Source: CAXXOK01 sp963675925 (GTDB lineage: Bacteria; Bacillota; Clostridia; Christensenellales; Aristaeellaceae). From it: DNA of 64,000 bases. A program made the position numbers and the translations under genes. Every line of letters starts with the position of its first letter. The first letter of the stretch is position 1. The notes under the pieces are model-generated. The model searched no databases. It had not been told where the DNA came from and saw only the letters and a program-made list of their open reading frames with translations. Location: contig CAXXIB010000003.1 in assembly GCA_963675925.2 (NCBI GenBank), forward strand, positions 372,001 through 436,000, written 5' to 3'. Positions 33,936-41,409 of this stretch are shown here, piece after piece.

Positions 33936-34280
33936 TTGCAGAAGCAGTATCGGCTGTGCCTTAACCGGCAATTCAGCTATGTATACCGCCGCGGGATGCG
34001 GACGTCCTGTAAGGACCTCACGCTGATCTACGCCAGAAGCGGTCAAAAACGCATCGGGTTTTCCGTCAGCAAAAAGGTCGGCGGCGCAGTGGTTCGCAAT
34101 TTGATCAAGCGCAGACTCCGGGAATGCGTCCGGCCCCTGATGCCGGAGTTAAAGCCCGGACTATACGTGGTTATCGCCCACCCCGGCGTAACACAGCGCT
34201 CGTTCAGCCAAATCAAAACCTGTATGGATTTGATGCTGCGAAAGCTTTCCCTGTACCAGGGAGAGCGTCACAAAGTATGA
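33936..34280 (+). CDS. rnpA: Ribonuclease P protein component
   Basis: Small basic protein that assists the RNase P RNA in tRNA 5' maturation. 114 residues. Begins with a TTG codon at 33936, 7 nt after AGTGAGG. The family RNR signature is visible as GFSVSKKVGGAVVRNLIKRRLRE, preceded by the N-terminal FSYVYRRG block. Overlaps yidD by ATGA. Confidence 0.95.
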   Translation: MQKQYRLCLNRQFSYVYRRGMRTSCKDLTLIYARSGQKRIGFSVSKKVGGAVVRNLIKRRLRECVRPLMPELKPGLYVVIAHPGVTQRSFSQIKTCMDLMLRKLSLYQGERHKV

Positions 34281-34516
34281 GTAGGTTATTCATCGGCCTG
34301 ATACGGTTTTATCAAAGGCGTATCTCCACTCATACCCATGCTTCTTGCAGGTTTCTACCCACATGTTCGGAGTATGCCATTACAGCCCTACAGCGATTCG
34401 GTGCCTTAAAAGGTCTTCGGCTTGCGATATGGCGCGTGCTTCGGTGCAATCCCTTTGGTAAAGGCGGGTATGACCCCGTTCCAGAAAATACCGATGTTTC
34501 TATAAGGAGGAATTGA
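34277..34516 (+). CDS. yidD: Membrane protein insertion efficiency factor YidD
   Basis: 79-residue YidD family protein (DUF37), peripheral membrane protein thought to help YidC-mediated insertion. Start ATG at 34277 within the rnpA stop (ATGA overlap). Typical core: LIRFYQRRIST, CRFLPTCSEYAITALQRFG with the conserved Cys pair, and LRCNPFGKGGYDPVP. Directly followed by yidC, its functional partner. Confidence 0.95.
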   Translation: MSRLFIGLIRFYQRRISTHTHASCRFLPTCSEYAITALQRFGALKGLRLAIWRVLRCNPFGKGGYDPVPENTDVSIRRN

Positions 34517-34523
34517 TTGCCGT

Positions 34524-35504
34524 ATGGGTGCGATAAATACATTCTTGTTTAATATTCTCAGTGGAATCAATAGTTTTATCGGCAACTACGGGTGGTCGAT
34601 CGTTATCTTTACGATCATCATCAAAACGCTGTTGCTGCCTTTGGATTTCAAAAGCCGCAAAAGCATGCGCCGCATGTCAGACTTGCAGCCGCAAGTTGCC
34701 AAGCTGCAAAAAAAGTATGCCAACGATAAAGAAAAGCTCAACCAGAAAACGGCCGAGCTGTACCGCAAAGAGCACATCAGCCCTTTGTCCGGTTGTTTGC
34801 CGATGCTGCTCAGCTTCCCGGTGCTGATTGCGATGTTCGGTGCCATGCGCATGGTGGCCAACACCGAACTTGCCAAACAGACCATTGATTTTGTCGTAAC
34901 CGGTACGCAGCAAAACCAGGGCTGGCTCTGGGTACAAAACCTGTGGATGCCCGACAGCCCCTTCTCGTCCTTTGTAGCCACGGAAACCCAGCTCAAAGCA
35001 ATTCCCCCGGATATCTGGACAAGTGTCCTTACACCTGACGTAATAAAGCAGCTTGCAAGCGTCGGTATTGTGATAGAAAACATTGATACCAACACCTATC
35101 AGCTTTTCCTGTCGCAGCTACAGTTGATGCCCGAGTATACGGAACTTCTCACAAAGTGGGCTGCGTTGCCGGAGATTAACTTGCTGGTTTTCAAGCTTGA
35201 AATCTTTGCAAAGAACAACGGTTTGTTCATTACCCCGATTCTGGCAGCCGTTACGCAGTACCTGATGACCGTTACCCAGCCGCAAACACCCAGTGCGAAC
35301 GGCAGTAAGGGCACCGGCCAGTTTATGAAGTATTTCTTCCCGCTGTTCTCGCTGTACATCTGCTCAACGTTTAACGCCGGCTTCTCCATTTACTGGGTCA
35401 CGGCCAACGTAATTGCAGCAGTTGAAGGCATCGTTATCAACAAAATGATGGAAAACAGAGCACTGACCGCGAAAACTACCGTCCAGGAGGATAGTCTGAA
35501 ATGA
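34524..35504 (+). CDS. yidC: Membrane protein insertase YidC/OxaA (SpoIIIJ type)
   Basis: Inserts proteins into the cytoplasmic membrane with or without SecYEG. 326 residues, with about five TM helices: 22-40, 92-110 (LSGCLPMLLSFPVLIAMF) and three in the C-terminal half. A charged coiled-coil loop lies between the first two (about 50-85). No lipoprotein signal peptide is present, unlike B. subtilis SpoIIIJ. In the first TM helix the buried positive residue is Lys34 (IIIKTLLLPL) where many homologues have Arg. Stop overlaps jag by ATGA. Confidence 0.93.
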   Translation: MGAINTFLFNILSGINSFIGNYGWSIVIFTIIIKTLLLPLDFKSRKSMRRMSDLQPQVAKLQKKYANDKEKLNQKTAELYRKEHISPLSGCLPMLLSFPVLIAMFGAMRMVANTELAKQTIDFVVTGTQQNQGWLWVQNLWMPDSPFSSFVATETQLKAIPPDIWTSVLTPDVIKQLASVGIVIENIDTNTYQLFLSQLQLMPEYTELLTKWAALPEINLLVFKLEIFAKNNGLFITPILAAVTQYLMTVTQPQTPSANGSKGTGQFMKYFFPLFSLYICSTFNAGFSIYWVTANVIAAVEGIVINKMMENRALTAKTTVQEDSLK

Positions 35505-36352
35505 AAAGCATCGAATCTTCTGCAAAAACCATAGAAGACGCAATCCGGCAGGGTTTGGAAAAACTCGATGTTTCTCTTGGCGATGTGGCAATTGATATTA
35601 TCCAAGAGGGTTCCAAGGGCCTGTTTGGTTTCATGGGCAGCAAGGATGCCAAAGTCCGGCTGACCGTGAAGGAAGACGAGCAGGAATCCAGCATTCTCTC
35701 CGCTTTATCAAGTGACGCTCCTAAAGCCAAACAGAAAGCCAAGCCTGTTCCCGCCTCCAAGCAGCCCAGGAAAAGTCGCAAACCCGCGCCCAAAAAGACT
35801 GCCGAAGTGACTGACAAACCGGGTAAGCAGCAACAGCCCAAGGCCGAAGTTGCCAAGGCACCCAAAGAACCTGCCAAGCAGTATACGAAAGTTGATCCTG
35901 CTACATCCGCAGGTGTTGCACAGGAGTTTCTTGTCAATGTCACCAAGCTGATGAACCTTGATGTTTCCGTGGAATCCGGAACGGACGAGGAAGGCAATGT
36001 CCGCGTGAACATTCACGGCGACACGCTGGGAATCCTAATTGGCCGCCGCGGTGAAACGCTGGATGCGCTGCAGTACCTGACCAGCCTGAATGTAAACCAC
36101 GGCAAAGATGACTACACGCGCGTAACTTTGGACACGGAAAACTATCGTGCCAAGCGCGAAGAGGCCCTCAAACGCCTGGCCAATCGCATGGCGAACCGTG
36201 CCGTGAAAACCGGCCGTAAAGTTGTACTGGAGCCAATGAATCCCTATGAACGCCGCATTTTGCACAGTGCGCTGCAAAATAACGATTCGGTTTCCACCCA
36301 CAGTGAGGGTGATGATCCCAATCGCCATGTCGTGATTACACTCAAGTCCTAA
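35501..36352 (+). CDS. khpB: RNA-binding protein KhpB/Jag (Jag-N, KH and R3H domains)
   Basis: Single-stranded nucleic acid-binding protein; in streptococci KhpA/KhpB control cell division and elongation. 283 residues. Jag N-terminal domain at 1-55 (MKSIESSAKTIEDAI, KGLFGFMGSKDAKV). Then a Lys/Pro/Ala-rich linker (about 68-125), a KH type II domain (about 145-220, IHGDTLGILIGRRGETLDAL) and an R3H domain (to the end, containing MNPYERRILHSALQ). Conserved neighbour of yidC. Last gene before a terminator; in most genomes mnmE would follow. Confidence 0.95.
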   Translation: MKSIESSAKTIEDAIRQGLEKLDVSLGDVAIDIIQEGSKGLFGFMGSKDAKVRLTVKEDEQESSILSALSSDAPKAKQKAKPVPASKQPRKSRKPAPKKTAEVTDKPGKQQQPKAEVAKAPKEPAKQYTKVDPATSAGVAQEFLVNVTKLMNLDVSVESGTDEEGNVRVNIHGDTLGILIGRRGETLDALQYLTSLNVNHGKDDYTRVTLDTENYRAKREEALKRLANRMANRAVKTGRKVVLEPMNPYERRILHSALQNNDSVSTHSEGDDPNRHVVITLKS

Positions 36353-36392
36353 TCACGATTGGCGCGGTTTTCCCCCATTAAATCATTTATAT

Positions 36393-36423
36393 ACTCCCGG
36401 TTGCATACGCTTCCGGGAGTTTT
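36393..36423 (+). terminator. Terminator after jag/khpB
   Basis: 8-bp stem ACTCCCGG / CCGGGAGT with a 12-nt loop, followed by TTTTA, 41 nt after the khpB stop. Confidence 0.7.
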
Positions 36424-36454
36424 ACAGTTCATACTTTATGATGTGCCTGCAATA

Positions 36455-36463
36455 TGGTATAAT
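36455..36463 (+). promoter_or_regulatory. rex promoter (extended -10)
   Basis: TGGTATAAT, a TGn extended -10 with perfect TATAAT at 36458-36463. The -35 candidate TTTATG (36435-36440) is weak. A 62-nt leader follows before the ribosome site. I see no obvious Rex operator palindrome. Confidence 0.6.
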
Positions 36464-36530
36464 GAAGTTTAGCATTACAATCAATGTCTATGGCTATTCC
36501 ATGAATATATAGTGTAAGGGAGGAGATCTC

Positions 36531-37160
36531 ATGGCCGGCTGCATATCAGAAGCTGTCCTACGTAGATTGCCGCGATATTATCGATACTTAAGTGACCTGG
36601 AAGCAGACCATATCATGCAAATATCATCCAAGGAGCTTGGAGAACGCATGGGTCTTACGGCATCCCAAATTCGGCAGGATATTAACTGCAGCGGCGGTGA
36701 AGGCCGTCAGGGCTTTGGGTACTCCGTGCCCAAACTGCGGGAGCATATTGGCAAGGTTCTTGGCATCCACAAAAAGCAGCATATGATTATCATCGGCGCG
36801 GGCAATATCGGCAGTGCCGTGGCACTTTCGGATTCGTTCCGTTCCAGCAATTTCGATACGGTTGCAATTTTCGATGTCGATCCGCAGAAAATCGGGAAGA
36901 AAGTCGGTCCGCTGACCGTATTGAATTATAATGACATTGCTGCATTCCTGGAAAACAATGCCGTGGATATCGCAGTCCTTGCCGTACCGCACGCCTATGG
37001 GCAGTCCGTTGTGGACAAGCTTCACGAGCTTGGCGTAATCGCCTACTGGAACTTTGTTCCCGCCGACCTGACAATTCCCGGCGACGCTACCATTGTCAGC
37101 GTCCATTTGGAAGAAGGTTTGCAGGTTCTGTCCTACAAGATCAAGGAAAGCCATCCGTAA
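36531..37160 (+). CDS. rex: Redox-sensing transcriptional repressor Rex
   Basis: Dimeric repressor that senses the NADH/NAD+ ratio and controls fermentation genes in Gram-positives. 209 residues. N-terminal winged helix (1-80) with SEAVLRRLPRYYRYLSDL and ASQIRQDINCSGGEGRQGFGY, then a Rossmann domain with IIIGAGNIGSAVA binding NAD(H), and a swapped C-terminal helix. GGGAGGAG precedes the ATG. In an organism with pyruvate:ferredoxin oxidoreductase, fermentative redox control fits. Confidence 0.95.
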   Translation: MAGCISEAVLRRLPRYYRYLSDLEADHIMQISSKELGERMGLTASQIRQDINCSGGEGRQGFGYSVPKLREHIGKVLGIHKKQHMIIIGAGNIGSAVALSDSFRSSNFDTVAIFDVDPQKIGKKVGPLTVLNYNDIAAFLENNAVDIAVLAVPHAYGQSVVDKLHELGVIAYWNFVPADLTIPGDATIVSVHLEEGLQVLSYKIKESHP

Positions 37161-37204
37161 TCCCACACGCCTCGCCAACCTTTTGAGAGGAGGCACTCCA
37201 CCGC

Positions 37205-38944
37205 ATGCCGGACCACACTCCGCGTAAAGCAGTCCCTGCAGAGTCGCGCGTCTTCAGTTCGCAATCCCCCTATTTAGATACTGTTACGCCGGAAACGGCA
37301 GACGCGCTGGACTTTAGTTTTGACGATACCTTATCATGGGATCAGCCCATGGAACAGATTTCGATTGATCAACCTGTTCAAACGATAGCGCACGTGGGCG
37401 AGAATCCCTTTGCGCAAAAACGGATTCCTCCGGATCCGAGAAAAATTAGAAGTAAAAAACGTCGCTCTTTCTTTATTGCGGTGTATACAACCGTTATTGT
37501 GCTTTGTTTTTTAATCGTTGCCGCTGTCGGCATCATGATGATGCCCCAGCTGACCGGCTATTTCTGGAAAGATTTTGGCAATTATGCCTTTATCAATGGT
37601 GAGATGCTTCAGTACGACAAAACGGCGGATACCACATACAAACGCTACCGCGATTACTTGCAGCTGGATGTAATCTATCCCGGCGTGTTTGTCGATGGCA
37701 TCCATGTTGGCGGGCTGACACCGGAGCAGGCCAGAGAGAAGTTGGGTGATGAAAACTCTGCTTCATCTTCCTTCTCCATTACCGTAAACATCGGCGATAA
37801 GTCCTGGACTTTAAATAACCAAAATGTTCCCGCCAGCCACGATGTTAACGGTGCCCTGCTCAAAGCATATTCCTACGGCCGGACAAACACGACCGCCATT
37901 TTGGGTACGCAGCGTACACCGTTTATGGAGCGCGCGGAAACTGTCATCAATTTACGAGAGAACTACGCAAACATTTACAGCAAGCAGACGTATGACTTTG
38001 CCGCCGTAAAAAGCATTGTGAATGACATCGAAGCTTACGTAACACGCGACCCGATTGATGCGCAGATCGTGAGTTTTGATTTTAACACCAGAAGCTTTAC
38101 CTTCTCCGATGGTCAGCCGGGTGTTTCTATCGATGCAGAGGAACTATACAATAATATTGTTGGGCTACTGGGGCAAGGAGCCATCAACCGCTCTATTTCT
38201 GTTTCCCCCACGCTAAGCTTCCCGCCTATCACAAAAGAAGATCTGCAAAACACGTTTAAAATGATCTCCGCCTTTACGACCAAGACATCGTCAGACGCCA
38301 ACCGCAACAACAATATTAACCTTGCCTGCCAGACCATCAATGGTACGGTACTGCTGCCGGGTGAAACCTTTTCGTTCAACGGCACGGTTGGGCAACGGAC
38401 CTACGCTAACGGCTACCGGGAAGCCGGGGCAATTTCTGGCGGTCAGCTAGTTGATGAAGTCGGCGGCGGCATCTGCCAGGTCAGTTCCACTTTATTTAAC
38501 GCTGTGGCACGCGCGAATTTGGAGATTGTCTACCGCAGTCCGCACGCCTGGCCCAGCACCTATGTCAATCGTGGTGAGGATGCGACCGTCAACTGGCCGA
38601 ATCTCGATTTCAAGTTTAAAAACAATACCGAAGCGCCGATCTTTGTGATCTCCTACTATAAGAATCGGAAATGCACAGCCGAAATCTGGGGCGTGAGCCT
38701 GGGCGACAATGTGACGATTGATCTGACTTCCAAAGTGGTGAAAACCATCGAGCCGCCGCTAGAGATTAATTACGTATACAATCCCGAACTGCCTGTCGGC
38801 ACCAGCAAGGAAACCATTAAGCTCCGCACCGGGTATGTTGTAGAGACGTATAAAGTGTGGTATCGCAACGGAGAGGAATTCAAACGCGAGTTACTCCACA
38901 CCTCCACCTATCGCGCTTATCAGCGTACCATCGAATACAATTAA
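37205..38944 (+). CDS. VanW/YoaR-family membrane-anchored cell-wall protein
   Basis: 579 residues. A polar N-terminal cytoplasmic segment, one TM helix at about 89-113, then an extracellular part. This has a YoaR-like putative peptidoglycan-binding domain (about 155-330), the VanW domain (about 365-500, signature GETFSFNGTVGQRTYANGY and GGGICQVSSTLFNAVARA), and a C-terminal G5-like strand segment (about 510-579, ELPVGTSKETIKLRTGYVVE). VanW proteins are common in Gram-positives without vancomycin resistance and their biochemical role is unsettled, so no resistance is implied. It follows rex by 44 nt and may share its transcript. Confidence 0.88.
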   Translation: MPDHTPRKAVPAESRVFSSQSPYLDTVTPETADALDFSFDDTLSWDQPMEQISIDQPVQTIAHVGENPFAQKRIPPDPRKIRSKKRRSFFIAVYTTVIVLCFLIVAAVGIMMMPQLTGYFWKDFGNYAFINGEMLQYDKTADTTYKRYRDYLQLDVIYPGVFVDGIHVGGLTPEQAREKLGDENSASSSFSITVNIGDKSWTLNNQNVPASHDVNGALLKAYSYGRTNTTAILGTQRTPFMERAETVINLRENYANIYSKQTYDFAAVKSIVNDIEAYVTRDPIDAQIVSFDFNTRSFTFSDGQPGVSIDAEELYNNIVGLLGQGAINRSISVSPTLSFPPITKEDLQNTFKMISAFTTKTSSDANRNNNINLACQTINGTVLLPGETFSFNGTVGQRTYANGYREAGAISGGQLVDEVGGGICQVSSTLFNAVARANLEIVYRSPHAWPSTYVNRGEDATVNWPNLDFKFKNNTEAPIFVISYYKNRKCTAEIWGVSLGDNVTIDLTSKVVKTIEPPLEINYVYNPELPVGTSKETIKLRTGYVVETYKVWYRNGEEFKRELLHTSTYRAYQRTIEYN

Positions 38945-38950
38945 TTACGC

Positions 38951-38980
38951 TTGACCCAAATCAGTACTATCGGGTATCAT
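38951..38980 (+). promoter_or_regulatory. Promoter for the Met-rich secreted protein gene
   Basis: TTGACC (38951-38956), 18-nt spacer, TATCAT (38975-38980), leaving a leader of about 135 nt. A second -10-like TATACT sits at 39082-39087. Confidence 0.5.
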
Positions 38981-38993
38981 AGGAGTATAGCGA

Positions 38994-39013
38994 AATCGTT
39001 GTCTGAAACGATT
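38994..39013. repeat. Inverted repeat just downstream of the promoter
   Basis: AATCGTT-GTCTGA-AACGATT, perfect 7-bp arms with a 6-nt centre, starting about 7 nt after the predicted transcription start. It may be an operator or a leader hairpin; no T-tract follows. Confidence 0.45.
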
Positions 39014-39122
39014 CTAGCGACATTTTACACGCTGTTTCACGGCTTATACGCTTTTTCTGATAATAAACGTAAAATATCGTGTATACTATTGGTAATACTT
39101 AAGAGATCAAGGAGGAAACATA

Positions 39123-40580
39123 ATGAACCGTAAACTCTTAGCTCTGCTGCTATGCATGGCACTCTTGGTTTCCGGTCTTGCGGCAGCGACCGCAGAAGAC
39201 ATGGAAACCGTCACCACTATCTCGCTCAAGGCCGGCCCGTTGATGGCCGAACTCGGTGATGATGTTGCAAAGGTTATGGATATGGCTACCGTCCGTTTCC
39301 ATTCGATGACCGATCAACTCGGCGCGTTCGTACTCACCCTCAACGACACGGATGTTTTCAAAAGCCTGTTTAAAATGGAAGAGGACGGCGTGTATGTGCA
39401 AAGCCGCGTCTTTGGTGCCCAGCCTCTGTACTTTACCTGGGACGATATTCAAACCTTCATTGAGCAGCAAATGGAAGCCTCTATGGACATGGAAACCATG
39501 GATCCTGAGGCGTTCAAAATGATGCAAGGCATGATGGATGGCACGCTGACGGACGAGGATATCAGCTCCATGATGGGCTATGACGAAGAACTGATCGAAT
39601 TTGCCAATGAAATTGAGGCAAGAGCTGCCACAGAAGAAGGCACCTTCTTTGTAGAGGGCAGTGATGCAGCTACGCTTAAAACCGTTACGGTTTTCACAGC
39701 TGAAGATGCCGTTCGTATTATTCAAATGCCCATGGTTCGGGAAAACGTTGCCAGCCAGCTTGCGATGGCCGATCCCGAGCTTACACAAGCAGAAGTGGAT
39801 ACGATGGTCTACGAGCAACTCGCACAAATGGAAAAAGAGATTCTTGCCAGCAACCTCAATGCAGAGATGATTGCGTACACCAGCGACGATGAGCTCATCG
39901 CCTTTACGTTTGATCTGACTGCAGATGCAGATGAATATGAAGGTGAAACTATCCCGATGGGTATTTACGCACAGGTCACGCGTACGACCATTGATACCGC
40001 TAAATTCTATCAATTTGCAGTCACCTTCACCCAGGGAGACGAGTCCTTCCTCAATCAATCCGGATCGCTGTATATGGCCGACAATTACTCCACCGGTCAG
40101 TACACGCTGTTCTCCATGCCCAACGAACCGCTTTTGCAGATTGCTATGAACTGTGACCGTGAAGAGGCCAACCACACCAATGCCGATATGTCATTTACCG
40201 TGTATGATTCCTTTTCCGGCGAAGTACAGTCCATATACCTCATGCTCGACCAAAACAGAGCCGAGTCTGTCACCGATACGGCGATCGACGTGTTTGTTGG
40301 CGGCACGGTGGAAGAAATCAAAGCCGCACAGCAGGATATGCGCTTGGTTTCCATGAAAATCAATACCGTTACACAGCCTGATAGCGGTTTCTTTGCAGCG
40401 CTGGACAATGCAACGCCTGAGTCTTCTGTGCAGCTATTGACAATGAATGATGAAGAGATGGAAAGCTATATGCTCACCCTGCAAAATGGTTTGATGATGA
40501 CGGTTTTAAGCGTGATTGATAACCTGCCGCCTGAAATGAGTGAATCACTGATGCTAGACATGGGTGCGGGCGGATTCTAA
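39123..40580 (+). CDS. Secreted acidic, Met-rich protein of unknown function
   Basis: Not recognised. 485 residues with AGGAGG before the ATG. Clear signal peptide: MNRKL, hydrophobic LALLLCMALLVSGLAAATA, cleavage near A-E at about 25; the Cys is in the hydrophobic core, not a lipobox. The mature part is strongly acidic with few basic residues. A Met/Glu/Asp-rich stretch (about 115-160) contains MEASMDMETMDPEAF and MMQGMMDG. Alternating beta-like segments in the second half resemble lipoprotein-fold domains of Firmicutes exported proteins, but no family can be named. The last 27 nt overlap the convergent ksgA gene. Confidence 0.75.
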   Translation: MNRKLLALLLCMALLVSGLAAATAEDMETVTTISLKAGPLMAELGDDVAKVMDMATVRFHSMTDQLGAFVLTLNDTDVFKSLFKMEEDGVYVQSRVFGAQPLYFTWDDIQTFIEQQMEASMDMETMDPEAFKMMQGMMDGTLTDEDISSMMGYDEELIEFANEIEARAATEEGTFFVEGSDAATLKTVTVFTAEDAVRIIQMPMVRENVASQLAMADPELTQAEVDTMVYEQLAQMEKEILASNLNAEMIAYTSDDELIAFTFDLTADADEYEGETIPMGIYAQVTRTTIDTAKFYQFAVTFTQGDESFLNQSGSLYMADNYSTGQYTLFSMPNEPLLQIAMNCDREEANHTNADMSFTVYDSFSGEVQSIYLMLDQNRAESVTDTAIDVFVGGTVEEIKAAQQDMRLVSMKINTVTQPDSGFFAALDNATPESSVQLLTMNDEEMESYMLTLQNGLMMTVLSVIDNLPPEMSESLMLDMGAGGF

Positions 40581-41408
40581 TGCGATAGCATTGGACAGGG
40601 TAATCCACTGTTCCATGCTCAACGTTTCACCCCGTACCTGAGGGCTTAAGCCCTGCGATTCCAGAACGCCCTGAAATGCTTCCGCCGTAATCGGTAGAAC
40701 GCCTTTCAGGGCGTTCTGCATGGTTTTGCGTCGCATGGCAAAGCTGGCGTTAATCAAACGCCATAGCAGTGTTTCATTTTCAACCGGCAGCGGTGGAGTA
40801 TGCCGGAACGTAAGCGTCACAAACGCGCTGTCCACCTTAGGTGGCGGCGTGAAGGCTGCTGCCGGAACAATTGTAATGATTTCAGGCTGGCTGTAATAGG
40901 CCGCGCGCAAGCTCATCAAACCAAACGCGCTATCGCCGGGCATAGCTACCAGCTTGTCCCCCACCTCTTTTTGCACCATTACGGACATCTGCCGTACGTT
41001 TTGGATGTTTTGAAAAAAGAGATCAAAAATCGGGGTTGTAATACTGTAGGGTATATTGGCAACTACGCTAAATTCTTCGGAAAACGGCAGATCGTCAAAA
41101 TTCAGCTTGCGGATATCGCTGCGGATTACTGTTAGATTCGAAAACTCTTCCTGCATGCGAATCAGGTTTGGGATCAGTGCTGTATCGACTTCCACGGCCA
41201 CAACCTGCGCGCCGTATTCACACAATGCGCGTGTCAGCGTACCGGCACCCGGGCCGATTTCCAGCACATCATCCCCCGCTTTCACCCCGGATTTTTGCAC
41301 GAGTGAGCGGAGCAGTTCCATATCGTATAAAAAATGCTGTCCTAGGTCTTTTTTATGCTGAACAGCAAATGGTTTAGGATTCTTCTTATTGCCGGATTTA
41401 CGTTTCAC
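40554..41408 (-). CDS. rsmA: 16S rRNA dimethyladenosine transferase (A1518/A1519)
   Basis: KsgA family; dimethylates two adjacent adenines in helix 45 of 16S rRNA. Start taken as the GTG at 41408 (MKRKSGNKKNPK), directly after the dnaX stop with ACGGAGG at proper spacing, giving 284 residues. SAM motif DDVLEIGPGAGTLTRAL and catalytic NIPYSITTPIF are visible. Co-transcribed with dnaX (1-nt gap). The 3' end overlaps the tail of the plus-strand secreted-protein gene by 27 nt, and there is no terminator between them. Confidence 0.95.
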   Translation of the reverse strand: MKRKSGNKKNPKPFAVQHKKDLGQHFLYDMELLRSLVQKSGVKAGDDVLEIGPGAGTLTRALCEYGAQVVAVEVDTALIPNLIRMQEEFSNLTVIRSDIRKLNFDDLPFSEEFSVVANIPYSITTPIFDLFFQNIQNVRQMSVMVQKEVGDKLVAMPGDSAFGLMSLRAAYYSQPEIITIVPAAAFTPPPKVDSAFVTLTFRHTPPLPVENETLLWRLINASFAMRRKTMQNALKGVLPITAEAFQGVLESQGLSPQVRGETLSMEQWITLSNAIALESARTHV

Positions 41409-41409
41409 G

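Noticed and set aside
37205..38944. VanW protein as a vancomycin-resistance determinant
   Set aside because: No vanH/A/X or VanRS genes nearby; VanW/YoaR proteins are widespread in Gram-positives without resistance.
39150..40175. A 341-codon minus-strand frame opposite the Met-rich secreted protein
   Set aside because: His/Cys-rich mirror translation. The plus-strand frame has a signal peptide, ribosome site and promoter, so it is the real gene.
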